From Thermogemmatispora tikiterensis (GTDB lineage: Bacteria > Chloroflexota > Ktedonobacteria > Ktedonobacterales > Ktedonobacteraceae), in assembly GCF_003268475.1 (NCBI RefSeq), contig NZ_MCIF01000002.1:5152100-5216099 (forward strand): DNA of 64,000 bases, read 5' to 3'. Below, in pieces: positions 9,335-18,469 of this stretch. A program made the position numbers and the translations under genes. The first letter of the stretch is position 1. Every line of letters begins with the position of its first letter. The notes under the pieces are model-generated. The model was not told the origin of the DNA and made no database searches. It saw nothing but the letters and a program-made list of their open reading frames with translations.

Positions 9335-9708
9335 GCTGCACTCCTATTGCTTCTACGTCTGGGAAATCAGCTGTTTTCCATTAGAAAGAGAAAATCCTTT
9401 CTCTGATGCCCTGGCAGCCTCCCTTGTAAGGAAAAAGAGAAAACATTAGGATGCTCGTCTCTGTGCCTGTGTTATCCACTCAGGCCGCATGGCGAGAGAG
9501 CAACATATGCAGAGCCATTGTAGAGAAAAAGTGGCTGGCAGGCAATGTTTAGAAGGACAAATTGGCGGAGAGAAATTGTACTCAGCAACAATAAACAGGC
9601 GGCCAGCTGGCCCCGCCGTCTCTGCGCTCCCGACAGGGGGCTGCAGCTGAAGCGGGGCCAACTGCTGGCTCGTGCGGGCTGAGCATGTGGATGGAGAGGG
9701 AAATGAGC
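9335..9708. other. 374-base gap upstream of the MFS gene
   Basis: It is AT-richer than its surroundings. Apart from a small imperfect AGAAAG...CTTTCT inverted repeat near 9380-9402 nothing was recognised. It should contain the MFS promoter on the minus strand. Confidence 0.4.
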
Positions 9709-9957
9709 TTATCTCTGCTGAGGGCCATCGAGGTGGCGGGCGATCAAGATCATGGCCTGTTCGCCGACCAGGGCCCGCAACTGGGCATGAATCTCTCCCA
9801 TGCGCTCCATGCGTCGCGTGATAAAGCAATGGCGACTTACTCCCAGGGCCAGACCTTGCAAGCCTCGCTCTGCTGCCTCATACTCGGCCTGGATTTGGGC
9901 CAGCAGGCGGGCCACCTCGGACCCGTCTCGACTGGGCTGCTCTTCGGATGCGGACAT
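9709..9957 (-). CDS. Small helical protein of unknown function
   Basis: This 82-residue protein starts with an ATG at 9957 preceded by AAGGAG at six-base spacing, a strong site that supports expression. The sequence is hydrophilic and predicted fully helical, with segments such as EVARLLAQIQAEYEAAERGL and MERMGEIHAQLRALVGEQAM, and would suit a short helical hairpin. There is no signal peptide or metal motif. It stands alone between the MFS gene and the acyl-CoA dehydrogenase gene, on the same strand as both. No family was recognised. Confidence 0.6.
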   Translation of the reverse strand: MSASEEQPSRDGSEVARLLAQIQAEYEAAERGLQGLALGVSRHCFITRRMERMGEIHAQLRALVGEQAMILIARHLDGPQQR

Positions 9958-10072
9958 AGCCAGCTCCTTCTTTCTCTCTTCCTACTACACTTCACAGCAA
10001 CTGACACCTCTCTGCTCTCCCACCCATCCCTAGGCGAGATCTGGCTGTCCTTGCCTGCCAGCGAAAGCCCAT

Positions 10073-10094
10073 CTTTCTTTCTTTCTTTCTTTCT
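10073..10094. repeat. CTTT microsatellite
   Basis: About five to six CTTT units lie in the gap between the acyl-CoA dehydrogenase stop and the small helical protein gene. It is a simple repeat without an evident role. Confidence 0.7.
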
Positions 10095-10157
10095 CTGGCT
10101 TGCTCATCCCTGTGGGGTCAGCGGATGGACGATGACCGGCCTGGGAGTCGGGGCGGC

Positions 10158-11324
10158 TTAGAATGTCTCGCCGACCTTGACGTGGCCGCGGAGCAGGTTG
10201 CGGGCAATGATAAAGCGCTGAATCTCATCGGTGCCCTCGAAGATGCGCCAGACGCGCATCTCGCGATACCAGCGTTCGATTGGTAGCTCTTTGGTGTAAC
10301 CCATGCCGCCATGAATCTGCAGGACGCGGTCCACGACGCGATTGGCCATATTGGCGCCGTAGAGCTTGGCCACCGAGGCGGACTGGCGATTATCCATCTG
10401 CTGCTCTGCCTGCCAGGCGGCGAAGAGCGTCAGCCAGCGGGCGGCCTCGATCTCTACGTAGGAGTCGGCGATCATCCACTGGATGGCCTGGCGTTCGGCG
10501 ATGGGTTTACCAAAGGTCACGCGTGTTCGGGCGTACTCGATGGCCATCTCTAGCAGGCGCTCGGCGGCGCCGACGGCGCGGGCAGCGATGTGCCAGCGAC
10601 CGGCCCCGATCCATTTCATCGCGAGCTGATAGCCCTTATTCAACTCGCCCAGGATATTCTCCTCAGGGACGCGCACGTTCTCGAAATAGAGGGCAGCCGG
10701 CCCCCAGGAACCCATCGTCGGAATATAGCTGGAGCGCCAGCCCATCTCGCGGTCTACCAGGAAGCAGGTCAGACCCTCGTGGACGCCCTTCTCGGGGTCG
10801 GTGAGGGCGAAGACCATGGCAAAATCGGCCTCGTTGCCGTTGGTAATGAAGATCTTTTCGCCGTTGAGAACCCACTCGTGGCCGTCCTTGACAGCCCGCA
10901 TCTTGAGATTGGAGACGTCGGAACCAGCCCCCGGCTCGGTCAGGGCAAAGCAAGAGCGTCGTTCGCCGTTAATGGTTGGGAGCAGATAGCGCTGCTTCTG
11001 CTCCTCATTGCAGCTATAGAGAATGTTATCGGCGGAGCCGCCGAAGGTGAAGGGCACGAAGGTGCGGTAGAGTTCAATGGTGATGACCGCTGTCATAATC
11101 GGGCCAAGGTTGGCCCCGCCATACTCCTCGGGCGTGTTGATGCCCCAGAAGCCTAGTTCTCGGGCCTTCAGCTGAAGCTCGCGGAGCCTGGCGCGGTCTA
11201 AGCCGGGGCGTCCCTCTCGTTCGTTGCGCAAGACCTCGCCTTCCAGTGGCATCAGCTCCCTCTTGACGAAGGCGCGCACCGTCTCCTGGATCATCTTCTG
11301 TTCTTCTGTCAGGCGGAAATCCAA
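10158..11324 (-). CDS. Acyl-CoA dehydrogenase
   Basis: This 388-residue FAD enzyme introduces a trans-2 double bond into acyl-CoA thioesters in beta-oxidation or branched-chain acyl-CoA breakdown, passing electrons to ETF. Visible family marks are the N-terminal helical domain (FRLTEEQKMIQETVRAFV), the flavin/substrate loop CFALTEPGAGSDVSNLKM, VLNGEKIFITNG, the interface motif QIHGGMGYTKELPIERWYR, and RIFEGTDEIQRFIIARNLL at the C-terminus. The catalytic glutamate is probably that of FEGTDEIQ or the adjacent helix, as in short-chain members. The TTG at 11324 is chosen because GGAGGA lies close upstream and the family normally begins at this point. Chain-length preference is not deducible. Confidence 0.93.
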   Translation of the reverse strand: MDFRLTEEQKMIQETVRAFVKRELMPLEGEVLRNEREGRPGLDRARLRELQLKARELGFWGINTPEEYGGANLGPIMTAVITIELYRTFVPFTFGGSADNILYSCNEEQKQRYLLPTINGERRSCFALTEPGAGSDVSNLKMRAVKDGHEWVLNGEKIFITNGNEADFAMVFALTDPEKGVHEGLTCFLVDREMGWRSSYIPTMGSWGPAALYFENVRVPEENILGELNKGYQLAMKWIGAGRWHIAARAVGAAERLLEMAIEYARTRVTFGKPIAERQAIQWMIADSYVEIEAARWLTLFAAWQAEQQMDNRQSASVAKLYGANMANRVVDRVLQIHGGMGYTKELPIERWYREMRVWRIFEGTDEIQRFIIARNLLRGHVKVGETF

Positions 11325-11746
11325 AGTTCTCCTCCTCGTTGGTTGCAGGCTGCTGCTTCTTTGCCTGCCTGCAGGGCGATGCCTGACCGACACGTGCCCG
11401 CTCTGCGTGTGAGCAACGGCAGACTTGCCGGCAAAGGGTGGGCCTGGGCACCTCCAGGCGGAGGAACAGCCGGTAGCGAGCCGGTCAGCGAGCCGGTCAG
11501 CGAGCCGGTCAGCGAGCGGCAGGCAGGACTGACTGATCAGGACGCCTGGTCCGGGTACAGTGCTATTGTATGAGGAGAGCAACAGGGGAAGGCAATGTTT
11601 TGACCGACAAATTCGAGGCCGCTTCTTTGTGGCAAGAGACAGGAAGCTACGCCGTCCGGGGGCGGCTCTCAGTGAGGGGAGAGCTGGCCGGGGCGGCGTC
11701 AGGGCGGGGGGAATGGGGCCTCCCTCCCTCCCTCTGCGAGTGAGGA
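11325..11746. other. 422-base gap upstream of the acyl-CoA dehydrogenase gene
   Basis: It contains a 12-base tandem repeat (11475-11510) and should contain the dehydrogenase promoter. No clear promoter elements or small gene were identified. Confidence 0.4.
11475..11510. repeat. 12-base tandem repeat, three copies
   Basis: Three perfect copies of AGCGAGCCGGTC lie in tandem, followed by a partial fourth. They are upstream of the acyl-CoA dehydrogenase gene. The exact copies suggest recent slippage, or possibly an array of protein-binding sites. Confidence 0.8.
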
Positions 11747-13888
11747 TTAGGAGTCTGCGGGGCTGAGGCCCTCGCCCGCATGGCTGCGCTGCCAGATGAA
11801 GGCCGCCAGGGCCATCGCCGTTTGTTCCTTGGGGGTATGCTCATCGCTGCCCAACAGATCCTGGGCGCGGTGGAGGCGATAACGGATTGTATTGACATGG
11901 ACGCCGAGGCGTTCGGCCACGGCCTGAGCTGAGCCAAGCGTCTGAGCCAGGACGAAGGTCTCGGTCAGGTGGGAGCCGGTGGCGCGATCGTAGTCGAGCA
12001 AGGGCTTGAGCAGCTTGGTGGCGAAAGCTTCCAGGTCCTTGATCAGGCGCGGGTTCTCTAGCAGGCTATCCAGACCGAAGGTGTAGACATCGAGCAGATA
12101 CTCGCCATAGCCCTCGCGGCGGGCCTTCTGGGCCAGGGCGACGGTGTGGGTCAGGCCCATCTTCAGGTCTTCCAGCGAGTGGTAACGTCCGCCGTAGACG
12201 ATCCATAGTGGCTGCACGCCGCAGTGTTGCAGCAAGGCATCGCGCACCTTCGATGGCGGCTGAGGAGCCTGGCCTTCCAGCAAGACGATGGCTGTATCGT
12301 CGTCGACAAAGATCAGAGGACTCTTCAGGCACTCCAGCACCACGCTCTCGACGATCATGCGCTTGCGGGCCGATTTCATAGCCTGCAGGCTGTCCTGGGG
12401 CCAGGCCAACACCCAGAACTGGCCGCGCTCCACGGGCAGGCCGAGTCGGTAGCCATCTTGCTCCACGTATTGCAGCGAATGGCCCTTGAGCAGCGAGCGA
12501 AGCCACTGCTCGCGGCGGCGATCAAGCTGGTCTTGCACCTGCTCCAGGCGAGTGATGACCAGGTTGCAGGCCACCACCAGATCGTAGAGGAAGTCTGGCC
12601 AGTGCGGAGGCGGTAACGGCACGGCAGGGCAGAGGTAGACCGCGCCAGCACGATCGAGGCCGGCGAGCGCCAGCGGGACCACCTGTACCTTCTCTGGCCG
12701 GCGGGCGCGCTCGGCACGCAACTGTTCCAGCTCCTCGCTGCGTGCCAGGACATAGGGCTTGCCGCTGCCATCGGTCACGATCACCGGCCCCTTGATCAAT
12801 TGGCTGGCCCAGTTCTCGACGGCCTCTACGCGATTGGCGTGCAGCAGTAGCTCATACCAGGCCGTTTTGGCGTCGGGAGTACGCGCCAGGCCGGGCCAGT
12901 GAATCACAGTAGGGCGCTCGGCGGGTGGCAGTGGTTCCAGCAAGCGGGTGAGACGCTGGCCGAGGAGAAATTCCGCCAGCGAGAAGGGGGCGACAGTGCG
13001 TCTCGTCGTGTAGAGGACAGCGGCCACGTGAGCGTTACCATCGGGCACGGTCTGCGAACGCACTGGGAGGGCCATGCCTGAGCGCACCTGTTCGCGGTCG
13101 ACAATATCTGAGACGCTTGGGTCGCGGTAGGGAGAGTTGCGATAATCGCCACGTCCCATCGGCGTTCCGTAGGCAGCGACGCGCCCGCCGATCCCGCGAC
13201 CCAGGCCCAGGGCGAAGCCGAAATTGCTGTGGCGGGCGCCCAGGTGGCCGGCGATCTCCACCACATCGTTATAGGCGCGGCCCCAGAAGGTAAAATCGGC
13301 ACGAGTCACGATGCGCGCCAGGCTCAAAATAGCGGCCAGGGCCTGGGCGTCGCCGTGGGCCAGGGCCTCGATGAGGGACCGATCGTGCACGGGTGAGCTA
13401 GGCGCAAAATATTGTTCCTCCTTCTCCTCCACCTCCAGCAGGGCCTCCAGGGTCTGACGGACGCGCAGCAGCCCCTCGTTCGGTGGCAGAGTGAAAGCGC
13501 CGCCCTCGCCAGGAGTGGGCCAGAGAATCCAGAAGGCATGTCGACCGCTCTCGGGGGAAGCGAGCTTCAAGAGGAGGGCTGGCGGCATATCGTTGAGGCC
13601 AGTGCGCAGATCGCGTTCGAGTACGCTGGCCACCATTTCGGGGGATGGATCGAGACGTGCTGCGAGCCAGCGGTGCATGGCGTTGCGCCGGATGCCGGCA
13701 TAGTGGACCTTCCACGGCCCCTTGCGCTGCGGGCAGGGCCAGATTAAGGCCGTGGCCACAGCAGGCACGCGTATCAACAGCTCCTGGAGAGCGCGCGCAA
13801 TCGCGTCCTCGCGCTGCTCTGGGCAGAGGGCTGCGCTCTTTAGGGCATGTGTCACGGGGGTCCAGGGATCTGGACAATGCTCTTGCAT
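11747..13888 (-). CDS. PucR/CdaR-family transcriptional regulator with GAF-like region
   Basis: The protein has 713 residues. The C-terminus carries the PucR-type helix-turn-helix (AVAERLGVHVNTIRYRLHRA) preceded by the usual SHLTETFVLAQTLGSAQAV segment, the hallmark of purine-catabolism/sugar-diacid type activators. About residues 175-330 look like a GAF sensory domain, and the centre has the CdaR-like GGDEF-related region that often lies before this HTH. The N-terminal 150 residues are unassigned. The gene is divergent from the liv operon, with 372 bases between the starts, so control of amino-acid uptake is the natural inference. The effector is unknown. The ATG at 13888 has a moderate GAGGG site upstream. 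Confidence 0.85.
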   Translation of the reverse strand: MQEHCPDPWTPVTHALKSAALCPEQREDAIARALQELLIRVPAVATALIWPCPQRKGPWKVHYAGIRRNAMHRWLAARLDPSPEMVASVLERDLRTGLNDMPPALLLKLASPESGRHAFWILWPTPGEGGAFTLPPNEGLLRVRQTLEALLEVEEKEEQYFAPSSPVHDRSLIEALAHGDAQALAAILSLARIVTRADFTFWGRAYNDVVEIAGHLGARHSNFGFALGLGRGIGGRVAAYGTPMGRGDYRNSPYRDPSVSDIVDREQVRSGMALPVRSQTVPDGNAHVAAVLYTTRRTVAPFSLAEFLLGQRLTRLLEPLPPAERPTVIHWPGLARTPDAKTAWYELLLHANRVEAVENWASQLIKGPVIVTDGSGKPYVLARSEELEQLRAERARRPEKVQVVPLALAGLDRAGAVYLCPAVPLPPPHWPDFLYDLVVACNLVITRLEQVQDQLDRRREQWLRSLLKGHSLQYVEQDGYRLGLPVERGQFWVLAWPQDSLQAMKSARKRMIVESVVLECLKSPLIFVDDDTAIVLLEGQAPQPPSKVRDALLQHCGVQPLWIVYGGRYHSLEDLKMGLTHTVALAQKARREGYGEYLLDVYTFGLDSLLENPRLIKDLEAFATKLLKPLLDYDRATGSHLTETFVLAQTLGSAQAVAERLGVHVNTIRYRLHRAQDLLGSDEHTPKEQTAMALAAFIWQRSHAGEGLSPADS

Positions 13889-14260
13889 AGTGGCGCCCTC
13901 GCCATTGTGGAAGCCAACAAATAGCCATCTGCCAATTTGTAGATAGAGACATTGTATACCATCGCGCTGCCTGTTTACAATAGGCTTGCATGAAACGCCA
14001 GTGGCCGCCAGGGTCGGTGCCAGCGGCCAGGAGAGGAACCTGCAGCGGTGCAGGCAGGTGGGGAGGGCAGGCGAGGGACTGGCCTGAATAGGCTAGTCAA
14101 GGTAGGCTGCCCGTACTGGCCGGCCAGGGCAGGTGGGTAGAGATGAGCCTGGCTGAAGCGGGCTGTAGCGCCGACCAAGTATGTATCCGCGAGCGGGCCT
14201 GAGCAGGGAAGCGAGTTGGGCCAGAGAGAGTCAGCATCGCTGCCGACGGAGGAAGCGCCT
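13889..14260. promoter_or_regulatory. Divergent control region between the PucR-like regulator gene and livF
   Basis: This 372-base region separates two divergent starts and must hold both promoters. A CGGAGG-type ribosome site lies directly before livF. No unambiguous -35/-10 pair or operator palindrome was recognised. Confidence 0.5.
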
Positions 14261-15061
14261 ATGCTAGAGCTGCAGGACGTTGCCGTCACCTATCAGAACG
14301 TCATCCCCGCATTGCGGGGTGTCTCGCTTGAGATCCCTGAAAAGGTGGTCGTCGCCCTGCTGGGCACCAACGGAGCCGGCAAGACCACCCTCCTGCGGGC
14401 CGTCTCCGGCCTGCTCCCATTACATCGTGGCGCCCTGGTTGGTGGTCGCATCCTCTGGGCAGGCGAGCGCATCGATCGTCTTTCCCCCACGCGCATCGTG
14501 CAGCTGGGCATCACCCAGGTCCTGGAAGGGCGCCGCATCTTTGACGACCTGACCGTTGATGAAAACCTCCAGGCTGGGGCCATCACCGTGCGCAATCCCG
14601 CCGCTATCCGTCGCGCCTATGATCGCGTCATGAGCCTCTTCCCGGTCCTTGCCGAGCGGCGCAGCAGCCGTGCGGGTTATCTCTCGGGCGGAGAACAGCA
14701 GATGCTGGCCATCGGGCGCGCCCTGATGGCCTCGCCGCGCCTGCTGCTCCTCGACGAGCCATCTCTGGGCCTGGCCCCCTTCATGGTGCAGCGCATTCGC
14801 AACATCATTGCCGAGATCAACGCTGAAGGCACCGCCGTACTGCTCGTCGAACAAAACGCGCAAATGGCGCTCTCGGTGGCCCACTACGGCTACGTGCTGG
14901 AAACGGGACGCGTCGTTCTGGCCGCTCCAGCAGCGCGCCTCTTGCAAGAAGAGAACATCCGTCAGTTCTACCTTGGCCTGCGTGAGGGAGAGCGCCAGCT
15001 CGCGCTTGGGCGCCTGCGCCAGCGGCGGGCAAGCGCGGCGGAGAGGAGGTGGCTGTCATGA
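14261..15061 (+). CDS. livF: Branched-chain amino-acid ABC transporter ATP-binding protein LivF
   Basis: This 266-residue cytoplasmic ATPase is one of the two nucleotide-binding subunits of a high-affinity branched-chain amino-acid (or related) importer. It carries Walker A GTNGAGKTT, the Q-loop region, the LivF-typical ITQVLEGRRIFDDLTVDENL, signature YLSGGEQQMLAIGRAL, Walker B LLLLDEPSLGLAP and the H-loop region. The ATG at 14261 is preceded by GGAGGAAG; an earlier in-frame TTG gives an N-terminal extension foreign to the family. Its stop overlaps the livG start (ATGA), which implies translational coupling. In many bacteria livF is last in the operon; here it is first. Confidence 0.95.
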   Translation: MLELQDVAVTYQNVIPALRGVSLEIPEKVVVALLGTNGAGKTTLLRAVSGLLPLHRGALVGGRILWAGERIDRLSPTRIVQLGITQVLEGRRIFDDLTVDENLQAGAITVRNPAAIRRAYDRVMSLFPVLAERRSSRAGYLSGGEQQMLAIGRALMASPRLLLLDEPSLGLAPFMVQRIRNIIAEINAEGTAVLLVEQNAQMALSVAHYGYVLETGRVVLAAPAARLLQEENIRQFYLGLREGERQLALGRLRQRRASAAERRWLS

Positions 15062-15930
15062 GTGAGAGGCCTGACCCCAGCAAGCGGGCCAGCGACAACC
15101 ACCAGATCGACCCCAGGGAGCCGCTGCTGCGTGTTGAACAGCTCTCGGTTCGCTTTGCGGGGGTGCGCGCGCTTAGCGAGGTCTCTTTCGTCGTCTGGCC
15201 GGGCGAACTCTTTGCCGTCATCGGCCCCAACGGCGCTGGCAAAACCTCCCTGTTTAATGTGCTCTCGCGTGTCTACCAGCCCGAGGCGGGGCGGGTCACC
15301 TTTGCCGGTCAGGACCTGCTGCGCCTGAAGCCCCACCAGGTGGCCAGGGCTGGGATCGCACGCACCTTCCAGAACATGGGCCAGTTCCCCACGATGACCG
15401 TCCTGGACTACCTGCTGCTGGGCCGCCATACGCGCATGCACAGTGGCATCCTGCGCGCCGGACTGTTTATCGGCCCGACCCGCCGGGAGGAGTGGGAGAA
15501 CCGCGCTTACTGTCTCCATATTCTCGACTTGCTAAACTTGAAAGAGGTGCGCGATCGGCCTTTGGGCAGCCTGCCCTATGGCCTGCAAAAGCGAGCTGAT
15601 CTGGCGCGCGCTCTGGCGATGGAGCCGCGGCTGCTGCTGCTTGATGAGCCGGTGGCTGGCATGAGCCTGGAAGAGACCGAGGAGATCGCCGCCATCATTC
15701 TGGAGATCAAGGAGCAGCTCGGCATCACCCAGATCCTCGTTGAGCACGATATGGCGCTGGTCATGGGCCTGGCTGACCGTGTGCTGGTGCTGGACTTTGG
15801 CCGCGTCATTGCCGAGGGCAGGCCGGCGGAGGTCCAGGCCAATCCGGCGGTCATCAAAGCCTACCTGGGCGAAGAATCGGAGCAGCTGCCGGCGCCCGCC
15901 GATGACCTGCCCGCCGTCTCCGAGAACTAA
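15058..15930 (+). CDS. livG: Branched-chain amino-acid ABC transporter ATP-binding protein LivG
   Basis: The second ATPase of the importer has 290 residues. Walker A GPNGAGKTSL, the LivG-specific RTFQNMGQFPTMTVLDYLLL, the signature variant LPYGLQKRADLARALAM (LPYG replaces LSGG, as is common in LivG), Walker B LLLLDEPVAGMS and the H-loop LVEHDMALVMGLADR are visible. A short C-terminal extension is Pro/Ala/Asp-rich. The ATG at 15058 overlaps the livF stop and has GAGGAGG eight bases upstream; a GTG nine bases earlier lies inside that ribosome site and is less likely. LivF and LivG form the heterodimer that powers LivH and LivM. Confidence 0.95.
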   Translation: MSERPDPSKRASDNHQIDPREPLLRVEQLSVRFAGVRALSEVSFVVWPGELFAVIGPNGAGKTSLFNVLSRVYQPEAGRVTFAGQDLLRLKPHQVARAGIARTFQNMGQFPTMTVLDYLLLGRHTRMHSGILRAGLFIGPTRREEWENRAYCLHILDLLNLKEVRDRPLGSLPYGLQKRADLARALAMEPRLLLLDEPVAGMSLEETEEIAAIILEIKEQLGITQILVEHDMALVMGLADRVLVLDFGRVIAEGRPAEVQANPAVIKAYLGEESEQLPAPADDLPAVSEN

Positions 15931-16124
15931 ACTCCGCCTCGGACTGGCAGGCAGACAGACAGGTCGGCTTACAGCTCCGCTTACTTGCTTGTGCGCTGGC
16001 TCGTTTGCTCGTGTTGAGATGCCAGAAGTGTTCTCTGGCCCTGGGCCTACCGGGGCGCCGATGGTGTTACCCATCGCTCGATCGCGCTATTTGCGGCTTG
16101 CTTGTGCAGGAGGAGCTATGTGCT

Positions 16125-17024
16125 ATGGCCTACTTCCTTCAGCTAGTCTTTGCGGGCGCAGCCCAGGGGTGTATCTACGCCCTGATCGGGCTGGGCTTTA
16201 GCATCATCTTCAAGGCGAGCCAGGTCATCAATTTTGCCCAGGGCGAGCTGCTGCTGGTCGGCACCTATGTCGTGGCCAGCGCCGTCCTGAACTGGCATCT
16301 GCCCTTTTTGCTGGCGCTGCCGCTGGGACTACTGGTCACGATTGTCATCGGCCTCCTCTTTGAACGCCTGGTACTGCGCAGGATGATTGGTCGTCCTCCC
16401 TTCACTGTTCTCATGATTACCATTGGTTTGGACATCATTCTGCGTACGCTGGTCATTGTGGGCTGGGGTTCGCGCACCATTCCGGCAGCCACGCCTTTCG
16501 CCATTACCAGCGGCTTCAATGTGGCCGGCGTGCATCTGGGCAGTAGCGATCTCTGGACCCTTGGCGTGACTGTGGTACTCTGCGCTGCCCTCTACTATTT
16601 CTTTCGCCACACGCGCTACGGGCTGGCCATGCGGGCCACAGCGCTGGATCAAGAGGCGGCCCTGGCTATGGGGATCGATGTGCGCAATGTCTATGCCCTG
16701 GCCTGGGGACTGGCGGCGGCCATCACGACGCTCGGTGGCGTCCTGCTGGCGATCGATAGTCTGGCCATTGATCCCAACTTTGGCAATGCTGCCCTGGTGG
16801 CTTTTCCGGCCATCATTTTGGGCGGTCTCGACTCGGTCAGCGGCGCAGTTGTCGGCGGCGTCATTATCGGTCTGACCAGCGTCCTGACGGCTGGCTACGA
16901 GAGCCGCCTGCCGGCGGTGGTTGGCACCGGCCTGCACGAGGTAACGCCCTATCTGATCATGATTCTTATCCTCATGATCCGTCCCTATGGTCTCTTTGGC
17001 TCAAGAAAGGTAGAGCGCGTATGA
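16125..17024 (+). CDS. livH: Branched-chain amino-acid ABC transporter permease LivH
   Basis: This 299-residue inner-membrane permease has about eight helices. It begins MAYFLQLVFAGAAQGCIYAL and contains the family motifs GLGFSIIFKASQVINFAQGE and the EAA-like cytoplasmic loop ATALDQEAALAMGIDVRNVY that docks to the ATPases. The ATG at 16125 is preferred because the protein then starts exactly at the family's first helix; AGGAGG is about 11 bases upstream. The 194-base gap after livG contains no gene. The stop codon overlaps the livM start as ATGA. Confidence 0.95.
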   Translation: MAYFLQLVFAGAAQGCIYALIGLGFSIIFKASQVINFAQGELLLVGTYVVASAVLNWHLPFLLALPLGLLVTIVIGLLFERLVLRRMIGRPPFTVLMITIGLDIILRTLVIVGWGSRTIPAATPFAITSGFNVAGVHLGSSDLWTLGVTVVLCAALYYFFRHTRYGLAMRATALDQEAALAMGIDVRNVYALAWGLAAAITTLGGVLLAIDSLAIDPNFGNAALVAFPAIILGGLDSVSGAVVGGVIIGLTSVLTAGYESRLPAVVGTGLHEVTPYLIMILILMIRPYGLFGSRKVERV

Positions 17025-18274
17025 TCGCTACGAAGGAGCCTGGCCGTAGCCGTCTTCGTCAGGAGTTGCCACGAGAGGCCGAGCCGCCTCACTTGCTGGG
17101 AAGCCTGGCGCGCTGGCTCTGGCTGGGGGTTGGAGTGCTGGCCTTGCTGCTCTTCTTCTCGCTGGCCAGCGACGACTGGTTTACCATTGTCAACTACTGC
17201 CTGATTGCGGCCATTGCCACCTTGGCGCTCAACCTCCTCTCGGGCTATACCGGTCAGATCTCGCTGGGCCTGGCCTTCTTCATGGGCCTGGGAGGCTATA
17301 CGGCGGCGCTCCTGGGGGGCAATCCGCCCGCGGGACCGCTTGATCCCTGGGGTCTGGGCCTGCCCGTTTTCATCTGGCTGCCGGCGGCGGGCCTGGTGGC
17401 GGCTCTGGTTGGGGCGCTCATTGGGCCGAGTGCCCTACGCCTGCGTGGCTTCTATCTGGGAATTGTGACCCTCGCTCTGGTCTTCATCGGCAATTATCTG
17501 TTCCGCAACCTGAATTTCATCACCGGGGGGCCGCAGGGGCGCAATTTCCCGGTGCCGGCCTTTGGTGGCTTCTCGCTCGACCAGCAGAACAGCATCCTGG
17601 GCGTCGCCCTGACCTCGGGTCAGCAATATTTCCTGCTCATCCTGGTGGTCCTCCTGCTCTCGGCACTCTTCGTCTACAATCTCAGTCGTTCACGCGTCGG
17701 TCGCGCTATGCGGGCCGTGCGGGATCACGAAGTGGGCGCTGCCATCATGGGGGTGAACCTTTTCGAGGTCAAGATGGGGGCCTTCGTGCTCTCCTCGTTC
17801 CTGGCGGGCGTGGCCGGCGCGCTCTATGTCTCCTATGCGCGCTATGTGATCCCCGACTACTGGAGCCTGAGCCTGTCGATCCAGTTTGTGGCGGCCATCA
17901 TCATTGGTGGCATTGCCGATGTCTGGGGGTCGATCCTGGGAGCGGCTTTTGTCTTCGCCCTCCCCCAGGTCATCGACTATTTCTCGCTGCTGCCGCCCAG
18001 CACTGGTGGTGGGGGCCTTAGCAGCGGCGATCTGAACGCGCTCCTCTATGGCTTGCTGATCATTGTCTTCCTGCTGTTTGAGCCAGGCGGAGTCATTGGT
18101 CTGGTGCGCCGTCTGCGCCCGGGCGGGCCTCGCCCTCAAAGGTTGGGAACGGGGGCGAGCGCGGGCGCAGCGACGGTCAAAGAAGGGGGTGAGAGCATCG
18201 AGGTAGTTGATCTTCAGCAGCACCTCCCTGGCCCCGGCGAGGAGCGGGGGAGTAGCGGAACGGGCGCCTCCTGA
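17021..18274 (+). CDS. livM: Branched-chain amino-acid ABC transporter permease LivM
   Basis: This 417-residue permease partner of LivH has about ten helices. Family marks are LIAAIATLALNLLSGYTGQI, SLGLAFFMGLGGYTAA, the docking loop GRAMRAVRDHEVGAAIMGVN and the C-terminal IQFVAAIIIGGIADVWGSIL. The final 70 residues are a hydrophilic, Gly/Pro/Arg-rich cytoplasmic tail beyond the usual end of LivM. The start overlaps livH by four bases, so LivH and LivM should be made in step. Confidence 0.94.
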   Translation: MIATKEPGRSRLRQELPREAEPPHLLGSLARWLWLGVGVLALLLFFSLASDDWFTIVNYCLIAAIATLALNLLSGYTGQISLGLAFFMGLGGYTAALLGGNPPAGPLDPWGLGLPVFIWLPAAGLVAALVGALIGPSALRLRGFYLGIVTLALVFIGNYLFRNLNFITGGPQGRNFPVPAFGGFSLDQQNSILGVALTSGQQYFLLILVVLLLSALFVYNLSRSRVGRAMRAVRDHEVGAAIMGVNLFEVKMGAFVLSSFLAGVAGALYVSYARYVIPDYWSLSLSIQFVAAIIIGGIADVWGSILGAAFVFALPQVIDYFSLLPPSTGGGGLSSGDLNALLYGLLIIVFLLFEPGGVIGLVRRLRPGGPRPQRLGTGASAGAATVKEGGESIEVVDLQQHLPGPGEERGSSGTGAS

Positions 18275-18469
18275 GTGCGCCTGACGAGATCTGGACGGGC
18301 CTCGTCGCATCTGCTTCCCTCTTCTTGCCTGCCACTTGGCCAGGCGGCCAGCCTGTGGTGGTCCACCTGCGCTTCCCTTCAGGTCTGCAGTCAGGAAGCC
18401 AGTAAAAGCGAACCAGCCGGGTTTTATGCAGTATCTTGTGCCTTTGGCTCGATAAGGGGGTAATTGTTT